Positions 1-8,775 of a stretch of DNA of 9,286 nt are shown here, in pieces. The notes under the pieces were generated by a model. It was not told the origin of the DNA. It saw only the letters and a program-made list of their open reading frames with translations, and made no database searches. The stretch comes from JAWWBN01 sp033720955 (GTDB lineage Bacteria; Acidobacteriota; Thermoanaerobaculia; Multivoradales; JAHEKO01). A program made the position numbers and the translations under genes. The stretch's first letter is position 1. Every line of letters starts with the position of its first letter. The stretch covers positions 1 to 9,286 of the forward strand of contig JAWWBN010000158.1 in the NCBI GenBank assembly GCA_033720955.1. The letters are read 5' to 3'.

Positions 1-284
1 AGGCCGCGCACCGTCTGCGCGAGGCCGAGATCCTGTACGCGCCCGGCAAGGCCTCGAACGCCGGCGGCGTCGCGGTGAGCGGGCTGGAGCAGAGCCAGAA
101 CGCCATGCGGGTGAGCTGGTCGCGCGACGAGGTGGACCGGCGCCTGCAGGAGATCATGGGTGACATCCACGCCCGCTGCGTGGAGCACGGCGGCGGCGGA
201 GACCGGGTGAGCTACGTCGACGGCGCCAACATCGCCGGCTTCCAGAAGGTGGCCGACGCGATGTTCGCCTACGGCGTGGTCTGA
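1..284 (+). CDS. gdhA: NADP-type glutamate dehydrogenase, C-terminal fragment (5' end outside window)
   Basis: This is the last 93 or so codons of a hexameric glutamate dehydrogenase, which interconverts glutamate and 2-oxoglutarate plus ammonium in the cytosol. The reading frame is open from base 3 to the TGA at 282-284. The segment ILYAPGKASNAGGVAVSGLE followed by QNAMR, then DIHARCVEHG and YVDGANIAGFQKVADAM, is the hallmark C-terminus of the roughly 450-residue GdhA family (family knowledge). The N-terminal catalytic part lies outside the window, so cofactor preference cannot be read directly; the NADP assignment rests on resemblance to the bacterial GdhA type. The next gene starts 64 nt downstream with its own promoter-like sequence, so co-transcription is uncertain. 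No frameshift or decay is seen. Confidence 0.93.
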   Translation, partial: AAHRLREAEILYAPGKASNAGGVAVSGLEQSQNAMRVSWSRDEVDRRLQEIMGDIHARCVEHGGGGDRVSYVDGANIAGFQKVADAMFAYGVV

Positions 285-307
285 GACGCCCGCGCAGGCT
301 CTCTCGC

Positions 308-336
308 TTGCCGCCCGCCCGACGCTGGGGTACGCT
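308..336 (+). promoter_or_regulatory. Candidate sigma-70-type promoter for the molybdopterin hydroxylase gene
   Basis: TTGCCG at 308-313 and TACGCT at 331-336 are separated by exactly 17 bp, close to the -35/-10 consensus. Transcription would begin near 343, only about 6 nt before the GTG start at 349. No purine-rich Shine-Dalgarno sequence lies between them. Prediction by eye only. Confidence 0.5.
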
Positions 337-348
337 GATCCGGTCAAA

Positions 349-2997
<2,649 letters not shown>

Positions 2998-3024
2998 GAT
3001 CGTCGCCCGAGGGCGGGCCGGGGT

Positions 3025-4308
3025 CTAGGCGCCGCTGCGCCGCGCCCGCTGGCGCAGCTTGCGGCGGCCGAGCTCCGGCGCTTCCCTGACCGCCATCAGG
3101 AGGATCCGCAGCGAGGTCAGGAACGCCTTGAAGCCGGTGCGCTTGACCTCGGCGCCCTCCTCTCCCACCTCGGGGAAGCCCCGCTCGTCCGGCGTGAGCT
3201 CCTCCCACTTCTTGAACAGCCGGCCCCACGGGCTCTCGAGCACCCTCTTCATCATCCGCTTCGCCTTCAGCGGGTACCAGAGGGTGTCGTGGTAGAAGAC
3301 GCTCGCCAGGTAGGCCCACGGCGCCAGCACCGTCTTCAGCGACCACTCGATCGGCTTCTTCAGGGGGCCCCAGTAGATCTTGTGCTGCATCCGCGAGGCG
3401 AAGGTCATCTCCTGGAACGGGCCGACGAAGCCCCAGCGCTCGGAGCCCGCCTGCGGGTCGCCGACGATCTCGATCTCCTTCGGGTCGCCACACCCCAGCC
3501 CCATCTCGTGGGCCAGCCGGATGTACTTGATCTCCATCGGGTCGAAGCCCATCATGGCCGCCGCCACGGCGTCGATCGCCACCTGGTCGGCGCTGGCCAG
3601 CATCACGTCCTTGACGTGCGGGGTCATGCAGCGCGGACCCGGCCCGTCGCCGGCGAAGGTGCCGTCCATCACCGCGAAGACCCCGGCGTGGATCCGCTTC
3701 TGGATCATCAGGAGGTCCACGAGGGTCTCGTGGATCACCGGGTGGGTCCAGTGGCGCTTCTCGTTCAGCAGCCCGCCGAAGGCGTTCTTCATCGCCCCGG
3801 TGGTGGTGGTGAAGACGTGGGTCTTGACCGTGGGCAGGTGGATGATGTTCTCGCCCGGGAACCGCTTCGGGATGTGGAAGCCGTCGGGGTAGACCTCGTT
3901 GAGGCAGAGGAAGTCGTCGGCGAGGTCGCCCACTGCGTCCCGGATGTGGATCCACTCCTCGCCCTCGTAGAGGTGCACGTTGGCGAGGCCGTGGGCCTCG
4001 ATCACCGGAAGCTGCTTGTTCTCGCGCTCGCCCAGGTGCGCGTCGATGACCACGGTGCGGTTGTGGCAGCCGTGGATCCTCTCGCGGTCGAAGCCGTCCC
4101 GGAGCAGGGCGCGGATCACCCCGTCGAGCTGCCAGGGGGTGGTGGAGCTGCCCGGGTAGAAGAAGTGCCAGGAGATGTTGATCTTGAGCGCCGTCTCCGC
4201 CGCCGGGTCCAGGACCCCGCGGTAGCCCGCCAGGTTCATCAGCTCGTGCACGTCGGCGAGGACGGTGCGCGGCGTGGTGCGCAGGACGGCGACACGGGGG
4301 CCCGGCAT
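3025..4308 (-). CDS. DUF362 domain protein with C-terminal extension
   Basis: A 427-residue protein of unknown function. The DUF362 core spans roughly residues 35-290. Its most recognisable segment is LPTVKTH (158-164) followed by TTTTGAMKNAFGG (167-179), the family's Lys/His/Thr/Asn-rich signature. Many DUF362 proteins carry ferredoxin-like CxxCxxC clusters; this one has only scattered cysteines (C81, C135, C227, C273), so no Fe-S cluster is predicted. Residues about 300-427 form an extra basic, tryptophan- and helix-rich tail (WGPLKK, WYPLKAKRMMKR) that might contact a membrane surface, but no clear transmembrane segment or signal peptide is seen. I chose ATG at 4308 over ATG at 4356 because PRVAVLRT matches a usual DUF362 N-terminus and a TAGACT -10 box lies between the two candidates. 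It is convergent with the hydroxylase gene (27-nt gap) and divergent from the kinase gene. Confidence 0.8.
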   Translation of the reverse strand: MPGPRVAVLRTTPRTVLADVHELMNLAGYRGVLDPAAETALKINISWHFFYPGSSTTPWQLDGVIRALLRDGFDRERIHGCHNRTVVIDAHLGERENKQLPVIEAHGLANVHLYEGEEWIHIRDAVGDLADDFLCLNEVYPDGFHIPKRFPGENIIHLPTVKTHVFTTTTGAMKNAFGGLLNEKRHWTHPVIHETLVDLLMIQKRIHAGVFAVMDGTFAGDGPGPRCMTPHVKDVMLASADQVAIDAVAAAMMGFDPMEIKYIRLAHEMGLGCGDPKEIEIVGDPQAGSERWGFVGPFQEMTFASRMQHKIYWGPLKKPIEWSLKTVLAPWAYLASVFYHDTLWYPLKAKRMMKRVLESPWGRLFKKWEELTPDERGFPEVGEEGAEVKRTGFKAFLTSLRILLMAVREAPELGRRKLRQRARRSGA

Positions 4309-4316
4309 GGCTGCGG

Positions 4317-4322
4317 AGTCTA
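4317..4322 (-). promoter_or_regulatory. -10 box for the DUF362 gene
   Basis: On the minus strand TAGACT ends 8 nt before the ATG at 4308. Transcription would begin within 1-2 nt of the start codon. No Shine-Dalgarno sequence is present (intervening bases CCGCAGCC). No convincing -35 element was found. Confidence 0.45.
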
Positions 4323-4358
4323 CCGGAGCCCACCCGGCGAAGCGCGGCGGCACCACCC

Positions 4359-4384
4359 CCCCGGGTAGCGGGCGAGCCCCGGGT
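4359..4384 (+). repeat. Direct repeat of CCCCGGGT in the DUF362/kinase divergent spacer
   Basis: CCCCGGGT occurs at 4359-4366 and again at 4377-4384, an 18-bp period. Each copy contains the palindrome CCCGGG. The pair sits about 20-45 bp upstream of the predicted kinase transcript start. It could be an operator, but short GC palindromes are expected by chance in DNA this GC-rich. Confidence 0.25.
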
Positions 4385-4391
4385 CCTCGTC

Positions 4392-4397
4392 TACAAT
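4392..4397 (+). promoter_or_regulatory. -10 box for the histidine kinase gene
   Basis: TACAAT is one of the few AT-rich hexamers in the region. It ends 6 nt before the GTG at 4404, so a transcript starting 7 nt after the box would begin exactly on the start codon (leaderless). The -35 region is poor. Confidence 0.55.
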
Positions 4398-4403
4398 CGC
4401 CGG

Positions 4404-5843
4404 GTGAGCCGGACGAGCTCTCCGCCGATCGGGCCGGGCTCTCCCGACCCGGCCGCGCCGCAGGAGGGCGCCACGGGCCGGGAGCGGCCGCGGCGGCTCA
4501 CCCTCTCCCTGATCGCCGCCCTCCTCCTTCTCTTCGTCCTCGTCGAGGGGCTCGCCTCCCGCCTCGCCCCGGGGTGGACCCTCTCCTCGAGCCGCCTCGC
4601 CGTGGACCTGCTTCTCCTGGCGAGCGCCGCGGCGCTGGTGGCGCTGGCTGTCCGCCTCATGTCGAGGGTCAACAGCCGGCTGCAACGGACCAACGCCGAG
4701 CTGCTGGCTCTCCACCGCGCGGCGCGCAGCATCCACGGCGAGCTCTCCCTCGAGGCGGTCCTGCGGCGGGTGGTGAACCAGGCCGCCGAGCTGCTGGACG
4801 CGCGCTACGGCGCCATCGCCGTCTACGACGACGAGGGCAGGGTGCAGCGCTTCATCGTCACCGGCATCACGCCCGAGGAGGAGAGGGCGATCGGCGACCC
4901 GCCGCGAGGCGCGGGTCTCCTCGGGGTGCCCATGTCCGGGTCCCAGCGGATTCGGCTGCGGGACATCTCGCACGACCCGCGCTCGGCCGGGATGCCGCCC
5001 CACCACCCGCCGATGCACTCGCTGCTGGCGGTGCCCATCAACTGCGAGACCCCCTTCCGCGGCAACCTCTACCTGGCCGAGAAGACGACGGCGGCCGAGT
5101 TCTCGTTGGAGGACGAGGACACGGTGGTGCGCTTCGCCAATGCGGCGGCGATCGCCGTGGACAACGCCTACCTGCACCAGCAGCTCCGTGCCCTGGCGGT
5201 GGCCGAGGAGCGGGTGCGGCTGGCGCGCGAGATGCACGACGGCATGGCCCAGGTGCTGGCCTACGTCAACACCAAGGCGCAGGCGGTGAAGGAGTTCCTG
5301 CGGCGCGAGCGGATCGCCGACGCTTCGCAGCAGCTCGAGCAGCTCGCCGAGGCGGCACGCGAGGTCCACGTGGACGTGCGCGAGCAGATCGTCGGATTGC
5401 GCACCGCGATCGGACCGGAGGAGCCGCTGCCGCGCGCCCTGGAGCGCTACCTCTCGGCCTGGCAGACCCAGAGCGGCATCGCCTGGACGCTCGAGTGCGA
5501 CGACAAGGTCGAGCTCTCCGATATGGCTGAGCTCCAACTCCTGCGGATCGTGCAGGAGTCGCTGTCGAACGTGCGCAAGCACGCCGCGGCCCGGCGCGTC
5601 GAGGTCGCCGTGCGGACCGCGGACGGGGCGCTGGAGGTCAGCGTAGCGGACGACGGCCGCGGCTTCGACCCCGCCGCCAAGCGCCGGGCCGAGCTGCCCC
5701 GCTTCGGACTCGCCATCATGCGCGAGCGCGCCGAGAGCATCGGCGGGCGGCTCTCCATCGAGTCGCAGCGCGGTGGCGGCACCACGGTGCGGGTATCGCT
5801 GCCGGTCGTGGACGGTCCCGGCCAGCGCACCGCCGCGGTCTAG
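4404..5843 (+). CDS. Membrane-anchored GAF sensor histidine kinase (DevS/NarX-type, HisKA_3)
   Basis: A 479-residue sensor kinase. Two hydrophobic segments (about 33-52 and 65-85) form a hairpin with a loop of only about 12 residues, leaving no periplasmic sensor. A short coiled region (86-112) leads to a cytoplasmic GAF domain (about 116-256), then a HisKA_3 dimerisation domain with phospho-acceptor H278 in EMHDG. A HATPase domain follows, with N-box E385/N389, G1 box DDGRG (416-420) and a GLAIMRERA segment. The GAF domain follows the DevS pattern: DARYGA, a GI-x-E stretch, RLRDISHDP, MPPHHPPMHSLLAVPI and GNLYLAEK. H201 aligns with the heme-ligating His149 of DevS (from memory), so gas or redox sensing through heme is possible but unproven. 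Unlike DevS it has one GAF and a membrane anchor. It is convergent with, and overlaps by 4 nt, the NarL-type regulator gene, its probable partner. Confidence 0.88.
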   Translation: MSRTSSPPIGPGSPDPAAPQEGATGRERPRRLTLSLIAALLLLFVLVEGLASRLAPGWTLSSSRLAVDLLLLASAAALVALAVRLMSRVNSRLQRTNAELLALHRAARSIHGELSLEAVLRRVVNQAAELLDARYGAIAVYDDEGRVQRFIVTGITPEEERAIGDPPRGAGLLGVPMSGSQRIRLRDISHDPRSAGMPPHHPPMHSLLAVPINCETPFRGNLYLAEKTTAAEFSLEDEDTVVRFANAAAIAVDNAYLHQQLRALAVAEERVRLAREMHDGMAQVLAYVNTKAQAVKEFLRRERIADASQQLEQLAEAAREVHVDVREQIVGLRTAIGPEEPLPRALERYLSAWQTQSGIAWTLECDDKVELSDMAELQLLRIVQESLSNVRKHAAARRVEVAVRTADGALEVSVADDGRGFDPAAKRRAELPRFGLAIMRERAESIGGRLSIESQRGGGTTVRVSLPVVDGPGQRTAAV

Positions 5844-6490
5844 CCGTCCGGCTCGACGATCCGGTGGCGCAGGGCGTAGGCCACCACCTGCGCGCGGTTG
5901 TGCAGGTGGAGCTTGTCCAGGATGTTGCGCACGTGGAACTTGACCGTGTTCTCGCTGACCCCCAGGCGCTTGGCGAGCTTGCGGTTCGAGGTGACGCCGT
6001 CCACCATCAGCTCGAGAACCTCGGTCTCGCGCTCGGTCAGCGCATCCGGGTCGTAGTCGCGGCGGCTCGACCGCTTGGGGTTGGCGAACTCCTCCAGGAG
6101 CTTGCGCGCCAGCACCGGGGTCAGGGCGGGCTCGCCGCGGCTGACGCCCTCCAGCAGATTGAAGAAGCGGTCCGCCTCGAGGTCCTTCAGGAGATACCCC
6201 TTGGCCCCCGACTTGATCGCCTGGAAGAGGCTCGCGTCGTCGTCGGAGGCGGTGAGCACCACCACCTTGACCTCCGGCAGCTCGGCCGCCAGCCGCTGCG
6301 TCGCCTCGAGGCCGTCCATCTTGGGCATGGTGAGATCCATCAGGACCACGTCCGGCTTGAGCCTCCAGGCCAGCTCGATTGCCTCGACCCCGTCGCTCGC
6401 CTCCCCCACGACATCGAAGTCGCGGGCCGCCAGCAGGCTCTTGAGGCTGTCCCGGAACAGGGCGTGATCGTCCGCGATGAGAATGCGCAT
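5840..6490 (-). CDS. NarL/DevR-family response regulator
   Basis: A 216-residue two-component regulator. The receiver domain (about 1-120) shows the acidic pair D7/D8, phospho-acceptor D52 in LMDLTMP, T80 and K102 in GYLLKD, so it is complete. A LuxR-type helix-turn-helix spans about 148-210: LTERETEVLELMVDGVTSN, then KLAKRLGVSENTVKFHVRN and ILDKLHLHNRAQ. Family knowledge predicts phosphorylation-driven dimerisation and binding to inverted-repeat sites. Its most likely kinase is the convergent HisKA_3 protein; the two stop codons share the palindrome CTAG at 5840-5843. Its start faces the universal stress protein gene across a 70-nt spacer with an imperfect inverted repeat, so it plausibly controls that gene and itself. 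The ATG at 6490 gives a standard receiver N-terminus (MRILIADDH). Confidence 0.93.
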   Translation of the reverse strand: MRILIADDHALFRDSLKSLLAARDFDVVGEASDGVEAIELAWRLKPDVVLMDLTMPKMDGLEATQRLAAELPEVKVVVLTASDDDASLFQAIKSGAKGYLLKDLEADRFFNLLEGVSRGEPALTPVLARKLLEEFANPKRSSRRDYDPDALTERETEVLELMVDGVTSNRKLAKRLGVSENTVKFHVRNILDKLHLHNRAQVVAYALRHRIVEPDG

Positions 6491-6499
6491 CTTGCGGCG

Positions 6500-6505
6500 A
6501 TTCTA
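6500..6505 (-). promoter_or_regulatory. -10 box for the response regulator gene
   Basis: On the minus strand TAGAAT ends 9 nt before the ATG at 6490. The predicted leader is about 2-3 nt, with no Shine-Dalgarno sequence (intervening bases CGCCGCAAG). No good -35 element is visible. Confidence 0.5.
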
Positions 6506-6520
6506 CCGTCCCGCCGATTC

Positions 6521-6546
6521 CGAGGGGAGCCGGCGAGCTCCTCTCG
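6521..6546. promoter_or_regulatory. Imperfect inverted repeat, candidate operator between regulator and USP genes
   Basis: The left arm CGAGGGGAGC (6521-6530) and right arm GCTCCTCTCG (6537-6546) are inverted copies with one mismatch in ten positions, separated by CGGCGA. The repeat lies just upstream of the USP -10 box, covering about -40 to -15, and about 16 bp behind the regulator's own -10 box. Size and symmetry suit a dimeric LuxR-type regulator. Binding by the adjacent regulator is inferred from position only. Confidence 0.45.
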
Positions 6547-6548
6547 AC

Positions 6549-6554
6549 TATCAT
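6549..6554 (+). promoter_or_regulatory. -10 box for the universal stress protein gene
   Basis: TATCAT ends 6 nt before the GTG at 6561, so a start point 7 nt downstream of the box falls on the start codon itself (leaderless). The -35 position is occupied by the inverted repeat and does not match consensus, compatible with activator dependence. Confidence 0.5.
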
Positions 6555-6560
6555 GAAGAG

Positions 6561-7472
6561 GTGATCCGGCCACGCAAGCTCCTCTACCCGACCGACTTCT
6601 CGCGCTGCGCCCGCCAGGCCCTGACGCACGCCCTCTTCCTGGCGGAGCGGTTCGAGGCCGAGCTCCACCTGCTGCACGCGCACGTGCTCCACGCCGACGA
6701 TCCCGCCAATCCGGAGCGCCACTTCCCCGAGAGCGAGGAGCTGCTCCGCCGCCTGCACGAGATCGCCGGCTCCGAGCTGGCGCGACTACTCGAGGCCGGG
6801 CGCGACCGGCCGATCGCCCTGAGGGAGTTCCAGCCGCGGGCGATCTCCGCGGCGACGGCGATCCTCGATCACATCGACGAGCACGGCATCGACCTGGTGG
6901 TCATGGGGACCCACGGCCGCGGCCGGGCGGCGCGGCTGCTCGCCGGGAGCGTCGCCAACCAGACCATCCGCTCGGCTCCCTGCCCCGTCCTGACCCTGCG
7001 GGAAAGAGACGAGGGCCGGCCCATCGAGGCCATCGACCGCATCGTGGCGCCCCTGGACTTCTCCCGGCACACCGGCCCCCAGCTCGCCTGGGCGCTGGAG
7101 CTGGCCCAGCTCTACGACGCCCGTCTCCAGCTCCTGCACGTGATCGAGCGGCCGGTCTACCCGTACTTCTACTCGACCCTGGCGGGAGAGCAGGCTTCGG
7201 AGAGGGTGGCCGAGCTCGAGGAGCGCACCCGCGAGGCGCTCCAGGACGCCCTGGCCGCCGCCGGGGGGGCCCGCGGTCGCGAGGTCGAGGTGCACGTGCG
7301 CCGCGGGCGGCCGGCCTCCGAGATCGTCGCCTTCGCGCGCGAGTCGAGCGACATGATCGCCCTCTCGACCCGGGGGCTCTCCGGAGTCGAGAGGCTGCTG
7401 CTGGGCTCCACCGCGCAGGAGGTGGTCCAGACCGCCGACCAGCCGGTCTTTCTGAGCCGCGGCGCGGGCTGA
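6561..7472 (+). CDS. Tandem-domain universal stress protein (UspA family)
   Basis: A 303-residue cytosolic protein made of two UspA folds in tandem (about 1-142 and 150-303). The first begins RKLLYPTDFS and ends with an intact ATP-binding signature G116-x2-G119-x9-G129-S130. The second begins RIVAPLDFSRH and has the same signature with the first glycine replaced by serine (S269-x2-G272-x9-G282-S283), so nucleotide binding there may be altered. GTG at 6561 is chosen over an upstream in-frame ATG at 6477. It gives the standard USP N-terminus, whereas the upstream 28 codons would overlap the regulator gene on the other strand and look non-coding. The gene is divergent from the response regulator and ends 4 nt from the converging ccmI stop. 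USP genes are classic members and neighbours of DevR-type regulons, which supports a stress or dormancy role here. Confidence 0.92.
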   Translation: MIRPRKLLYPTDFSRCARQALTHALFLAERFEAELHLLHAHVLHADDPANPERHFPESEELLRRLHEIAGSELARLLEAGRDRPIALREFQPRAISAATAILDHIDEHGIDLVVMGTHGRGRAARLLAGSVANQTIRSAPCPVLTLRERDEGRPIEAIDRIVAPLDFSRHTGPQLAWALELAQLYDARLQLLHVIERPVYPYFYSTLAGEQASERVAELEERTREALQDALAAAGGARGREVEVHVRRGRPASEIVAFARESSDMIALSTRGLSGVERLLLGSTAQEVVQTADQPVFLSRGAG

Positions 7473-7476
7473 GCCG

Positions 7477-8775
7477 CTATCCCTCGGGCGACAGCACGAG
7501 AGTGACGGGCTCGCCGCGGCGGGCCGGCGCCTCCGCGCCCAGGTCCCCCGGGCCGCGGGTGGTCGCGCTGCCGTCGCCGTCGAGCCGCGCCCCGAGCCGT
7601 CCCGAGGCCGGCAGCTCGGCGCCCATCATGCTGTCGCCGGCTCCCAGCACCAGACGCAGGGGGAAGCGCGGCGCCTCGATCCGCCGCACCGCCACCGGCG
7701 GCCCCCCCGCCTCCGGCCGCAGCAGGACGAAGACCACGGCGCCCGGAGCGGCAACGGCCCCCTCGGCCAGCTCGACCACCACCGGGTAGCCCTCCGCCGC
7801 CATCGCGGCCGGGGGCGCCGGCGCGGGGGCGTCCCGCGGCGCCGACGGCGTGAGCCCCAGCGCCGCCTCCGCGGCCATGCCCAGCACCCGCTCGAACTCG
7901 GGGTGGCTGCCGCCGGCCGCGGCCAGACCCGCCTGCCAGGTCTCCACCGCCCGGTCCCCCTCGCCGCTCTGGTAGAGCGCCACGCCCTTGTAGAAGAGCG
8001 CCTGGAGGTGGTCGGGGTAGTTGGCCAGCACCCGGTCGAGCAGCTCGATGGCGTCGTCGTTGTTGCCCATGAGCACCCGCACGACTCCCTGCACGAAGAG
8101 GCCGTCCGGATCTTCGGGGCGGCTCCGGAGGATCTCCTGAGCCTGCTGGAACGACTCCACCCAGAGCCCGGCCGAGAGCTGCGTCAGGGCGAGCTCCTTG
8201 CGCGCCATCAGATCCTCCGGGTCGCTCTCCAACCGCGCCGCGAGGGCCGACAGCCGCTGCTGCGTCTCGGCCGGGAGCTGGTCGGAGACCTCGGGGTGGT
8301 CGGGCGGCAGGCCCTGCACCCCGCCGGCCCCCCGCGGCGCCGGGGCCGGCCGCTCTCCGGGCGCGGCGTCGCGCCCGGCCCAGTAGACCAGAAGGGCGAT
8401 CACCGCCATGGCGGCGGCTCCGGCGGCGGACCCCACCAGCCCGGGGCGCCGGCCGCCGCCCCCGGGCGCGGGCCGCGGCGCGGGCACCGGCGCTCCGCCG
8501 GGCGCGGCCGCCGACCCGCCGCCGCCTCCCGCCCCGTCGAGCCGCCGCAGGACCCGGGCCGCGGCCAGCTCGAGGGCGGCCGGCTCGCCGCCGTCGCCCT
8601 CGGGGAGGTCGCGCAGCCGCGCGTAGAGCTCCTCCCGGCGCCGCTCGAGGTCGGCGACCCGCAGGCGCCGGTCGTCCTCGGAGGCGCTCCGGCGACCCAG
8701 ACGGCGGCTGACCAGCAGCCCCGCCGCCGCCGCCACCACCAGCACCACGAGGCCCGGCAGCCAGATGGAGCTCAC
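7477..8775 (-). CDS. ccmI: Cytochrome c maturation protein CcmI-like, TPR-containing
   Basis: A 432-residue membrane protein for c-type cytochrome assembly; CcmI presents apocytochrome c to the heme-ligation complex. An N-terminal membrane segment (about 5-23) is followed by an arginine/glutamate-rich helix (38-57) ending in VLRRLD, the usual CcmI start. A Gly/Pro/Ala-rich linker (81-110), a second membrane segment (112-133), and TPR-like repeats (about 165-300; motifs such as DAIELLDRVLANYPDHLQAL) come next. The C-terminal domain (about 330-432) contains PGAVVFVLLR, GPPVAVRR, DSMM and GDLGA, matching the C-terminal domain of fused Ccm proteins. The GTG at 8775 overlaps the upstream ccmH stop as GTGA, implying translational coupling. 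The frame also continues open upstream, but those codons lie within ccmH in another frame and do not look like protein. Confidence 0.87.
   Translation of the reverse strand: MSSIWLPGLVVLVVAAAAGLLVSRRLGRRSASEDDRRLRVADLERRREELYARLRDLPEGDGGEPAALELAAARVLRRLDGAGGGGGSAAAPGGAPVPAPRPAPGGGGRRPGLVGSAAGAAAMAVIALLVYWAGRDAAPGERPAPAPRGAGGVQGLPPDHPEVSDQLPAETQQRLSALAARLESDPEDLMARKELALTQLSAGLWVESFQQAQEILRSRPEDPDGLFVQGVVRVLMGNNDDAIELLDRVLANYPDHLQALFYKGVALYQSGEGDRAVETWQAGLAAAGGSHPEFERVLGMAAEAALGLTPSAPRDAPAPAPPAAMAAEGYPVVVELAEGAVAAPGAVVFVLLRPEAGGPPVAVRRIEAPRFPLRLVLGAGDSMMGAELPASGRLGARLDGDGSATTRGPGDLGAEAPARRGEPVTLVLSPEG

Noticed and set aside
294..311. GCAGGC-TCTCTC-GCTTGC hairpin after gdhA, as a terminator
   Set aside because: Six-bp stem with a G-T wobble, no T tract, and overlap with the predicted -35 box of the next gene; too weak to call.
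3004..3015. CGCCC-GA-GGGCG inverted repeat between the hydroxylase and DUF362 genes, as a terminator
   Set aside because: The two-base loop is sterically poor, the stem is short and there is no T tract on either strand.
3289..4368. 359-codon + strand frame opposite the DUF362 gene
   Set aside because: Val/Leu/Asp/His-biased mirror of the DUF362 codons, with no motifs.
6477..6560. Upstream ATG giving a 28-residue longer USP
   Set aside because: It would overlap the regulator start and include the predicted promoter. The USP fold begins at the GTG at 6561.
6553..6564. Mini-ORF ATG-AAG-AGG-TGA overlapping the USP start, and the GAGGTGATC match to the 16S rRNA tail
   Set aside because: The ATG lies within the -10 box and would not be transcribed from it. 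The anti-Shine-Dalgarno match covers the start codon itself and no start codon follows at a working distance.
4320..6758. 812-codon open frame on the minus strand across kinase, regulator and USP genes
   Set aside because: It overlaps three well-supported genes, including the regulator on the same strand in another frame, and its translation has no recognisable domain.
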